A stretch of DNA of 20,366 bases from NCBI GenBank assembly GCA_046498185.1, contig JAWOBE010000219.1, forward strand, positions 1 to 20,366. Direction: 5' to 3'. This DNA comes from CAYXDR01 sp046498185. Lineage in GTDB: Bacteria > Desulfobacterota > DSM-4660 > Desulfatiglandales > Desulfatiglandaceae. Below the pieces are notes generated by a model. That model searched no databases. It saw only the letters and a program-made list of their open reading frames with translations, and was not told the DNA's origin. The position numbers and the translations under genes are program-made. Of the stretch, positions 6,783 through 12,365 are shown piece after piece; position 1 is the stretch's first letter, and each line of letters opens with the position of its first letter.

Positions 6783-7955
6783 TCATCCTGCCAAGGCACC
6801 GTAAACAAGGCCGGCAATCGTCGATAGGATCACGATGATCGTGCAGAAGACCGCCGTCTTTTTCACCCCCAGCACTCCTCCTATAACAAGCATATTCGGA
6901 AGCGAAAGGGCTGGGCCTGCAAGCAGAAGGGCAAGAGCCGGACCTTTTCCCATCCCGGCTCCGAGGAGCCCCTGAAGGATCGGCACCTCCGTCAGCGTCG
7001 CAAAATACATCAGCGCCCCTGCGACCGAAGCGAACAGGTTGGCACCAAGGGAATTTCCACCCACCAGACTCTCGACCCAGTGCGCGGGAAGCAGCGCTTC
7101 GTGCCCCGGCCGCCCCAGCATGAACCCGGCGACCAGAACGCCCGCGCCCAGCAGCGGGAAGATCTGTTTCATGAATCCCCAGGTGGACGCCACCCACATG
7201 GTCCGCTCATAGCCCTGGAACCATTTTTTGAGCATCAGGCCGAGGGCCGCAAGCAACGCCGCGGTCACATACCATTTGGATGCGAAAAGTGCCGGCCACA
7301 GCCCGCTCGAGCCTTCGGCGGGTTTCGCAAAGGCGGCAAAAACGAGGATTAAAACCATCGCCAGCATGAACAGGCCGTCCTGGGCAAGACTTCGACCGTC
7401 CGATTCCGAATCAGGAAGAGCCATTTCCCCTGTCTCCCGGGCGGCGTCATCCTTCCGGAAGATGAAAGCCATCAAAAGCCCGGTTATCACGGCGAATACC
7501 ACCGCCCCCACCGCGCGTGCCAGCCCCAGTTGCCAGCCGAGGATACGGGCCGTGAGAACGATCGCGAGCACATTGATCGCGGGCCCCGAATACAAAAAAG
7601 CCGTCGCGGGACCGATTCCCGCCCCCCGCGAATAAATCCCCGCGAAAAGCGGCAGCACCGTGCAGGAACACACGGCGAGAATCGTCCCTGAAACCGATGC
7701 CACCGAATAGCTGAGAATCTTTCTGGCCTGGGCGCCGAAATATTTCAAAACCGCCGCCTGGTTCACGAACACCGCGATGGCCCCCGCAATGAAAAAAGCC
7801 GGCACCAGGCATGTAAGCACATGCTCCCTCGCATATTCCTGAAGCATCATGAATGCTTCGATTCCGGAGCGCCGGATAACCGGATCCGACCAGGGCACGA
7901 AATAGGCCGCGGCATAGATGCCGGCAATGATCAAAAGTTTCGTTCGCTCTTTCAT
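6783..7955 (-). CDS. arsP: permease of the ArsP/DUF318 (PF03773) family
   Basis: Predicted 390-residue inner-membrane protein with 8-10 hydrophobic segments in two halves separated by a charged loop. Family segments include SGTILAVCSCTVLPLFAGIY, with Cys96 and Cys98, and FLYSGPAINVLAI in the first half, and MYFATLTEVPILQGLLGAGM with LLLAGPALSLPNML in the second. Members export trivalent organoarsenicals (ArsP) or metals. Linkage to arsR and to arsM, which makes methylated arsenic, supports an arsenic role, but the substrate is inferred. A TTG at 7973 could extend it by six residues; the ATG at 7955 with AGGA upstream is preferred. It follows arsR by about 20 bp. Confidence 0.85.
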   Translation of the reverse strand: MKERTKLLIIAGIYAAAYFVPWSDPVIRRSGIEAFMMLQEYAREHVLTCLVPAFFIAGAIAVFVNQAAVLKYFGAQARKILSYSVASVSGTILAVCSCTVLPLFAGIYSRGAGIGPATAFLYSGPAINVLAIVLTARILGWQLGLARAVGAVVFAVITGLLMAFIFRKDDAARETGEMALPDSESDGRSLAQDGLFMLAMVLILVFAAFAKPAEGSSGLWPALFASKWYVTAALLAALGLMLKKWFQGYERTMWVASTWGFMKQIFPLLGAGVLVAGFMLGRPGHEALLPAHWVESLVGGNSLGANLFASVAGALMYFATLTEVPILQGLLGAGMGKGPALALLLAGPALSLPNMLVIGGVLGVKKTAVFCTIIVILSTIAGLVYGALAG

Positions 7956-7976
7956 TTGCCACCGTTCCTGCAAATT

Positions 7977-8369
7977 TTATTTTGATATGCATGTGTAGCT
8001 ATGTGTTCCATTCTCTCCACCCTTTTCCGAACCGCACAGATCCTCCCTGCAAAGCCTCGGCAGGCGTTTGACGACCGTTGAAACCGATGGATCTTGATCC
8101 AGCCAGTGCCTGAGGTTTCCCAGCATCACCGCGGCGAAAGGGCTTCCGCTTCCGTCCGCCAGGCGGTAATCGATCCATTTGCCGTCACGGCTCCACTGCA
8201 CCAGGCCGGCATCCACCAGAGCCCTCAGATGTTTTGACACAGTGGGTTGAGCCACACCAAGTGCCGCCTGCAGCTCGCACACGCACATCCCCTTGTGCTG
8301 GAGCATCTTGAGGATCCTGACCCTGTTCGCGTCGGAAAGGGCTTTCATTACCTTGATAAACGTTTCCAT
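7977..8369 (-). CDS. arsR: ArsR-family arsenic-responsive repressor
   Basis: Predicted 130-residue winged-helix repressor. The metal-binding CVC pair (Cys29, Cys31) begins the CVCEL helix, as Cys32/Cys34 do in E. coli ArsR. The recognition helix is AQPTVSKHLRALVDAG, followed by the wing WSRDGKWIDYRL. The third Cys of the E. coli ELC motif is replaced by Gln, and extra cysteines occur near the C terminus (CREDLC and CISK). It is first in the operon, immediately after a strong promoter and an operator-like repeat, the standard autoregulatory layout. An upstream ATG at 8384 would leave almost no leader after the predicted transcription start, so 8369 (AGGA about ten bases before) is preferred. 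Confidence 0.92.
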   Translation of the reverse strand: METFIKVMKALSDANRVRILKMLQHKGMCVCELQAALGVAQPTVSKHLRALVDAGLVQWSRDGKWIDYRLADGSGSPFAAVMLGNLRHWLDQDPSVSTVVKRLPRLCREDLCGSEKGGENGTHSYTCISK

Positions 8370-8382
8370 TAAAACCGTCCTC

Positions 8383-8402
8383 ATATTCCTTTATGGTAAT
8401 AT
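8383..8402 (-). promoter_or_regulatory. candidate ArsR operator of the arsR operon
   Basis: On the minus strand ATATTACCATAAAGGAATAT, an imperfect inverted repeat with ATATT/AATAT arms. It overlaps the -10 box and the predicted start of transcription. A 16/20 identical element lies at the same place in the promoter at 10541-10569, which supports a shared regulator, most simply ArsR. Binding is inferred. Confidence 0.7.
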
Positions 8403-8426
8403 ATTGAGTGTTCACCTCTCTGTCAA
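8398..8426 (-). promoter_or_regulatory. sigma-70-type promoter of the arsR operon
   Basis: Minus-strand TTGACA at 8421-8426, a 17-bp spacer and TATATT at 8398-8403: a consensus -35 and a 5/6 -10. Transcription would start near 8391, about 22 nt before the arsR ATG. It would drive arsR through arsM and the terminal small ORF. Confidence 0.85.
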
Positions 8427-8438
8427 GGAAGAATTCCA

Positions 8439-9137
8439 TCAACCCGCCTTTTTGATCCGGGCGTGGATGCTGATATTCAGCATCGGCTTTTCGCTGTAGT
8501 TGGTTCTGATGTTGAGAAATCCCCTGAAAGTGCCGGATGCTTGAGGCGTGTTTGAAAAATGGATCCTGAATTTCCTGCCCTTCTCAAGTTCAACGATCCG
8601 GTAATCCATCCTGTCCTCGAGACTGAATTGGGCCGGGTTCAGTTTCAGGTGCTTGTCGAGGCCTGCAATTATGTCGATAAACTGTGTGCGCTTTCGTCCC
8701 TCGATCCCGGTGAACACAACATAGCGGGGAGTTACGATTATCGGGACCTGAACATCTACAATCAGACCGATGATCATTTTTGGAGCTTTGGGGTCATTGG
8801 TATGGACTGCAGCAGCCTTCTCGATTTTTCCCTGGTAGCCTTTTGTGTCCAGTTCAAGTGTGATTTTTCCTTCCCCACCCGGAGGAATCGTCGCGTCGTA
8901 GGACGCCACCGCGCAGCCTCACCCGGGAGCAACCCTCAGGATTTCAAGGGGCTGGCCCCCACGGTTCAACACAACGAAGTCATGCATGACCCGGCTGCCT
9001 TCCTTCACGCTGCCGGCATCGAACGCATCCTCCGGAAACACGGCATGAGGCGCCGCAACGGCCGCACCCGGTACTGCGAACCCGACGAAGGGAAACAAAA
9101 GAGAAACCATCAGTAATATTTTCGCTGCATGTCGCAT
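8439..9137 (-). CDS. exported DUF1573 protein with in-frame TGA, probable selenoprotein
   Basis: Read through one TGA, this is a 232-residue protein. Residues 1-29 form a clear signal peptide (MRHAAKILLMVSLLF...). Then comes an Ig-like DUF1573 domain: FDAGSVKEG, HDFVVLNRGGQPLEI, and after the TGA, ASYDATIPPGGEGKITLELD with a VHTNDP strand, then a second beta-rich domain to the end. In DUF1573 proteins the conserved site is a CGC motif after V.(A/P)S; here it reads TGA-Gly-Cys, so the TGA (residue 73) replaces the first Cys. The frame is intact on both sides, and a GGAG site precedes the ATG at 9137. A selenocysteine is the most economical reading; a recent nonsense mutation of TGC or TGT is the alternative. 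It is the last gene of the thioredoxin-rhodanese-MauE operon. The molecular role of DUF1573 is not established. Confidence 0.75.
8919..8921 (-). other. in-frame TGA, candidate selenocysteine codon
   Basis: The codon is followed by GGC TGC GCG, giving U-G-C in place of the family CGC. Possible SECIS-like hairpins downstream are: (a) CGCG-GUGG, loop CGUC, CUAC-(GA)-CGCG at 8892-8913, loop 13 nt after the TGA; (b) GCGUC, loop CUAC, GACGC at 8893-8906; (c) UUCC-U-CC, loop GGGU, GG-GGAA at 8871-8887, which has a bulged U and G-rich loop like E. coli fdhF but a loop 38 nt from the TGA, at the far limit of bacterial SECIS spacing. None is decisive. Confidence 0.65.
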
Positions 9138-9190
9138 TGCAACGTCTCCTTTCAGACAGGCCTTTTAAAGGTGAGCATTCATGGAACTTT

Positions 9191-9676
9191 TCAAGATCGG
9201 GAATGGCCTCCTTTCAAAAAGACGAAGACCGCCATATAGATTGATATGGCCAGAAACAACAGATCCCTCGCAATCGTCAACATATGAACCGGCCCATGGG
9301 TGATTTCCGCGGAGAAGCAGCCGCAGTGGACATCGAGGCCCCGGATAAGGTTGAAAACCAGGGCACCTATGAAGACTCCGAGCAGCGAAGTGCTTAGCAA
9401 AACAGCCCCCGGGAGGCATAAACCGGCTGTCAGGCAAAGGCCGATAGTTACCTCCACCCATGGAAGCGTAATGGCTGCGAGGTTGACCGCGGCGCCCGGC
9501 AGAATCTGGTAACTGTAAACAGCCTCAGCGAAGGCACCAGGCTGCAGGATCTTGACGGAACCGGCATAAAGGAAAACCGCTCCAAGAAACAAGCGCAATC
9601 CGTGAAATAAAATAAAATAAACCCGCCGTGGTTCTCCGCGCCGTTCGGATTTTACTCCGGATTTCCCTTCAACCAT
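9191..9676 (-). CDS. MauE/DoxX-like membrane protein
   Basis: Predicted 161-residue inner-membrane protein with four hydrophobic helices, of the MauE/DoxX group. The segment FLYAGSVKILQPGAFAEAV (35-53) and the motif RGLDVHCGCFS (112-122, Cys118 and Cys120) are characteristic. MauE-type proteins are linked to disulfide handling of exported partners and resemble the membrane part of VKOR/DsbD-like systems in role; the exact reaction is not known. Its ATG lies just 4 bp after the rhodanese stop codon, and the DUF1573 gene follows by 53 bp, so they form one operon. A thiol function in the envelope is inferred from the CGC motif and the neighbours. Confidence 0.8.
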   Translation of the reverse strand: MVEGKSGVKSERRGEPRRVYFILFHGLRLFLGAVFLYAGSVKILQPGAFAEAVYSYQILPGAAVNLAAITLPWVEVTIGLCLTAGLCLPGAVLLSTSLLGVFIGALVFNLIRGLDVHCGCFSAEITHGPVHMLTIARDLLFLAISIYMAVFVFLKGGHSRS

Positions 9677-9680
9677 CCCT

Positions 9681-10172
9681 TTAAAGCCCTATCTCGATCG
9701 GGAGCCCCGCTTCCCGCCAGGCACTCCAGCCGTTTACCAGCACATAAACGTTTTCAAAGCCCGTTTCGTTCAGAAACAAGGCGAGTTCGTGACTCAGGTC
9801 GCAGGCCTCCCCGTCGCAGTAGGTGATAATAGCCTCCGGACCGTCAAGCTTTTCCAGCACTTCCATGAAATACCTGTCGAGATCCTGCCATGGAAGGTTG
9901 ACCGCCCCTTTTATATGTCCCTCGACGTACTGGCTTTCAGGCCGGGCGTCCAGGAAAAGCGCCTCCCCGCTTTCATAAAGCCTCAAAGATTCCTCGAGAG
10001 AAATTATCAGGCTGTTTCCCGAGGGATCGTTAAAACGGGCCTCTGCGGACCAATCCCCAATCAGAGACAACCTGTCGTCACGCCATTGGTTCGTCACAAC
10101 GCCCAGGATCACGGCCAGAAAAACCAGTGCGGCCGCCTGACGGAGTGCTTGCCTTAAAGGAGTTCCTTTCAC
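9681..10172 (-). CDS. membrane-anchored rhodanese-domain protein
   Basis: Predicted 163-residue protein with one N-terminal hydrophobic helix (residues 11-27) and a single rhodanese domain facing the periplasm. Domain landmarks are LFLDARPESQYVEGHIKGAVNL, broken here as LDARPES (74-80) and GHIKGAVNLPW (85-95), the catalytic loop YCDGEAC with Cys119 and a second Cys124, and the closing VLVNGWSAWREAGLPIE. Rhodaneses transfer sulfur from persulfide donors. A second Cys in the active loop resembles that of arsenate-reducing or disulfide-forming variants such as Acr2/Cdc25-like loops, but that parallel is speculative. The start is GTG at 10172, 7 bp after the thioredoxin stop. Confidence 0.87.
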   Translation of the reverse strand: MKGTPLRQALRQAAALVFLAVILGVVTNQWRDDRLSLIGDWSAEARFNDPSGNSLIISLEESLRLYESGEALFLDARPESQYVEGHIKGAVNLPWQDLDRYFMEVLEKLDGPEAIITYCDGEACDLSHELALFLNETGFENVYVLVNGWSAWREAGLPIEIGL

Positions 10173-10179
10173 GCTCCAA

Positions 10180-10413
10180 TCAACTCCCGACCCATCCTTT
10201 CACTTCTTCCTTTGAAGGAACCTTGCCCACGCATTTGACCTCACCATCGACAACCACGGCAGGTGTCATGAAAACACCGTGAGAGCTGATCTTCCCGATG
10301 TCGGTAACCTTCTCAACCTTCGCATCCGTTTCTGTCTCCGAAATCACTTCGTTCACGATTTTTTCGGTCATCTGACATTTGGGGCATCCCGGCCCCAGAA
10401 CCTTGATTTCCAT
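10180..10413 (-). CDS. small redox-active disulfide protein (thioredoxin_3 / TIGR00412 type)
   Basis: Predicted 77-residue cytosolic glutaredoxin-like protein. MEIKVLGPGCPKC holds the redox pair Cys10-Cys13, followed by the helix and then TPAVVVDGEVKCVGKVPS, the conserved cis-Pro strand and C-terminal helix. The family (MTH895-like) often sits beside permeases of the ArsP type and arsenic or sulfur genes; its exact partner is unknown. The ATG at 10413 is preferred over an 18-residue extension to 10467 because GAGG lies eight bases upstream and the family starts here. It is first in the four-gene operon and is preceded by a leader of about 120 nt. Confidence 0.9.
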   Translation of the reverse strand: MEIKVLGPGCPKCQMTEKIVNEVISETETDAKVEKVTDIGKISSHGVFMTPAVVVDGEVKCVGKVPSKEEVKGWVGS

Positions 10414-10509
10414 GTTTGTAACCTCGCAAAAAAGAGTTTCGATCGATTGCGCCCGCAGGCACAGCATAAATATTCAGCAATATGTTACCCCAGATATATC
10501 TCAAAACGG

Positions 10510-10525
10510 GGTTAAAGGAATAACC
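10510..10525. promoter_or_regulatory. inverted repeat in the leader of the thioredoxin-rhodanese operon
   Basis: GGTTA-AAGGAA-TAACC, a perfect 5-bp inverted repeat with a 6-bp spacer, just downstream of the predicted transcription start. It shares the core TAAAGGAATA with the arsR operator on the opposite strand. Could be a second regulator site; weakly supported. Confidence 0.35.
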
Positions 10526-10545
10526 ATATTTCATTTGGGTAATAT
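10526..10545 (-). promoter_or_regulatory. candidate ArsR operator of the second operon
   Basis: Minus-strand ATATTACCCAAATGAAATAT, 16 of 20 positions identical to the element in front of arsR and placed identically against the -10 box. This makes co-regulation of the thioredoxin-rhodanese-MauE-DUF1573 unit by arsenic likely. Confidence 0.65.
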
Positions 10546-10569
10546 AATAACTTTCAGGCCAGGTGTCAA
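10541..10569 (-). promoter_or_regulatory. sigma-70-type promoter of the thioredoxin-rhodanese operon
   Basis: Minus-strand TTGACA at 10564-10569, 17-bp spacer, TATATT at 10541-10546: the same -35, spacing and -10 as the arsR promoter, although the spacers differ. Predicted start near 10534. The -35 box abuts the hipB remnant that begins at about 10576. Confidence 0.82.
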
Positions 10570-10575
10570 CCGGAC

Positions 10576-10711
10576 TTTCTGACCCTGGCAGATGCAGCGG
10601 CTTTATGCGGTGTCGGATACCGATTCATGTCCGATCTGGAAAACGGCAAACAGACCGTGCAGGTTGGAAAGGTCCTGAAGGTGCTGAGGGCTCTGGCTGG
10701 ATGGAAAAAGA
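10576..10711 (+). pseudogene. hipB-like antitoxin remnant
   Basis: The plus strand encodes, without a start codon, FLTLADAAALCGVGYRFMSD followed by LENGKQTVQVGKVLKVLRAL. This is the helix-turn-helix core and C-terminal part of HipB/Y4mF-type Xre-family antitoxins. Roughly the first 15-20 residues are missing; the homology begins beside the -35 box of the promoter that reads the other way. The 3' end runs into a hipA fragment in another frame, indicating a deletion across the hipB-hipA junction. It is the only reverse-oriented coding relic in the window and is a likely leftover of an accessory element at the tRNA site. Confidence 0.7.
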
Positions 10712-10819
10712 CGCTTTGTCTTTCAATACGATACGGCATGGATCGGGCAGCGAGATGCTGTACCGTTATCGGTGAACCTCCCCCTGCGAGCAGAGCCATA
10801 CCCTGACGATTCTGCTCGA
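10703..10819 (+). pseudogene. hipA-like toxin remnant, N-terminal piece
   Basis: In the frame starting at 10703 the plus strand reads RFVFQYDTAWIGQRDAVPLS then VNLPLRAEPYPDD, matching the N-terminal domain of HipA kinases (family pattern F.YD..WL......PLS..LPLR..PY). Residues before it and everything after about 10819 are lost; the catalytic kinase domain is absent. It directly follows the hipB remnant, as in hipBA operons. The remaining sequence to the tRNA (10820-11032) shows no recognisable gene in any frame. Confidence 0.65.
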
Positions 10820-11032
10820 TCACCGAATAGCAAATTTTTCGAATGTAGGAGGGATAAAGACGCACGCTATCTGTGTCGGAATTTTCAAGGCCTTCCGGAG
10901 GTATTTCCATCTGCGGGTAGAAAAAAGGCGGGCCATTGCAGGCGCCGCCAGAGGAAATTCAAGGTGTAACTCTTCTGTAACTGTTTTAATGCCTCCTCGC
11001 AAAAGCTAACTACCTTAAAACTCTTACGAAAA

Positions 11033-11119
11033 TGGTGCCGAAGGCGGGATTTGAACCCGCACGGGCGTCGCCCACTACCCCCTCAAGATAGCGTGTCTAC
11101 CAAATTCCACCACTTCGGC
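11033..11119 (-). tRNA. tRNA-Leu(GAG)
   Basis: 87 nt on the minus strand. The acceptor stem is GCCGAAG/CTTCGGC with discriminator A and encoded CCA. The D arm contains GGTAGAC, the anticodon stem CTATC/GGTAG holds loop TTGAGGG (anticodon GAG, reading CUC and CUU), a long variable arm GTGGGCGACGCCCGT marks class II, and the T arm is GCGGG-TTCAAAT-CCCGC. It lies 20 bp after secG. Its 3' end is the proposed insertion point of the arsenic island: a partial copy of this end lies at 1663, and no terminator follows here. Confidence 0.95.
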
Positions 11120-11139
11120 ACATTAATAGCCTGCGTCTG

Positions 11140-11448
11140 TCACTGCCCGCCGGGTTCGGCTGTATCCTGGGCAGCAGGCACTTGCCCCTCCGAAACATCC
11201 TCCATAACCGACGAGCTGGCGCCCTGACCGAACATCAGCGTCAGGCCCAGGGATGTAAACATGAACAACACCGCCACAACCGTCGTCAATTTGTGCATAA
11301 ACGTAGTGGCCCCCGCTCCTCCAAAAACAGCCTGGCTTGAACCGCCGAACGCGGCCCCCATCCCGGCGCCCTTTCCTTTTTGGAGCAGGACGATCAAAAC
11401 CAGCCCAATGCACACGGCTATATGAACAAGTATAAAAAGAACTTTCAC
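11140..11448 (-). CDS. secG: preprotein translocase subunit SecG
   Basis: Predicted 102-residue inner-membrane protein with two hydrophobic helices (about 2-22 and 53-72) separated by the conserved glycine-rich loop QKGKGAGMGAAFGGSSQAVF, continuing GGAGA. It stimulates SecYEG-mediated export. The start is taken as GTG at 11448, preceded by GAGAGGTG; the frame continues to 11475 but without a ribosome site. The C-terminal tail is acidic and Ala/Pro rich, as in many proteobacterial SecG proteins. It follows tpiA, the usual order in many bacteria. Confidence 0.92.
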   Translation of the reverse strand: MKVLFILVHIAVCIGLVLIVLLQKGKGAGMGAAFGGSSQAVFGGAGATTFMHKLTTVVAVLFMFTSLGLTLMFGQGASSSVMEDVSEGQVPAAQDTAEPGGQ

Positions 11449-11542
11449 TAAAACACCTCTCAGACGACTTTCCACCTGACCTAGGCGGCGGATGACTCGC
11501 TATAATACCTGAAATTCATATCAATGCAACACAAAATCGCAG

Positions 11543-11561
11543 CCGAGTCGAAAAAACTCGG
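11543..11561. other. small hairpin after tpiA
   Basis: CCGAGT and ACTCGG form a 6-bp perfect stem around a 7-base A-rich loop, 7 bp after the tpiA stop codon. It could be a weak terminator or processing site between tpiA and secG. It lacks a strict U tract on the minus strand. Confidence 0.35.
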
Positions 11562-11567
11562 GTCGAA

Positions 11568-12335
11568 TCAACCACGATACCGTACAATCCCAAGGAAGGA
11601 TTCCGCGGTAAGGCTTGCCCCACCGACCAGGGCTCCATCTATATCCTGTTCGGCCATAAGCTCGGCGGTATTTCCCGGTTTGACGCTGCCTCCGTAAAGG
11701 ATCCTGATCTGCTCGGCCGTTCCCGTATTGAAATTTTTCTCTACCCAGGAACGTATAAAGGCATGGACCTCCTGTGCCTGGCCGGGCGTGGCGGTTTTTC
11801 CTGTGCCTATCGCCCAGACGGGTTCATACGCCAGGATCGTGGAAACGGGTAGCTTCGCATCGGCTGTAAAATTCCGCAGCGAACCATCAAGCTGCCTGCC
11901 GATCACCTCGGTGGTTTTTCCCTCTTCGCGCTCAGACAGGCTCTCGCCGACGCATATTATAGGAACAAGCCCCAGTAACACTGCTGTTTTTGCTTTCAAA
12001 TCAACAACTTCATCAGTTTCCCCGAACAGGCTTCGGCGCTCCGAATGCCCCAGAATCACATGGGTGCATCCCGCCTCCTGGAGCATCCTCCCCGACACCT
12101 CACCTGTGAATGCGCCTTTGAGTTCCCAGTGCATATTCTGCCCGGCGAGAAATATGCCACTGCCGGCCATCGCCTCTCGTACCGCCGCAAGAAGAGTAAA
12201 AGGTGGAGCCACGAGGACGTCGGCGGCGTCGTACCCCCGAATCCCTTCGCCGATTTTTCGGACAAGCTCACGGGCCTCGCCCTCGTTAAGGTTCATTTTC
12301 CAGTTACCTGCTATCATCGGTTTTCGATCAAGCAT
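11568..12335 (-). CDS. tpiA: triose-phosphate isomerase
   Basis: Predicted 255-residue cytosolic glycolytic enzyme interconverting dihydroxyacetone phosphate and glyceraldehyde 3-phosphate. All catalytic positions are visible: Lys13 in GNWKMN, His97 in ILGHSERR, Glu171 in AYEPVWAIGTGK, which also begins the flexible loop 6, and the phosphate-binding YGGSVKPGN and GALVGGASL near the C terminus. The ATG at 12335 lies 30 bp after gap, so the two are very probably co-transcribed. Length is normal. Confidence 0.97.
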   Translation of the reverse strand: MLDRKPMIAGNWKMNLNEGEARELVRKIGEGIRGYDAADVLVAPPFTLLAAVREAMAGSGIFLAGQNMHWELKGAFTGEVSGRMLQEAGCTHVILGHSERRSLFGETDEVVDLKAKTAVLLGLVPIICVGESLSEREEGKTTEVIGRQLDGSLRNFTADAKLPVSTILAYEPVWAIGTGKTATPGQAQEVHAFIRSWVEKNFNTGTAEQIRILYGGSVKPGNTAELMAEQDIDGALVGGASLTAESFLGIVRYRG

Positions 12336-12365
12336 TTTATCTCTCCCTCACAGGGTTTTCGACTA

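Noticed and set aside
8439..9137. Two separate genes, a 72-residue exported peptide and a 156-residue protein
   Set aside because: They lie in the same frame, separated only by TGA, and together form one DUF1573 protein; the GTG at 8909 has no good ribosome site.
10820..11032. Possible integrase remnant beside tRNA-Leu
   Set aside because: Neither strand shows the conserved Arg-His-Arg-Tyr landmarks of tyrosine recombinases or any other domain.
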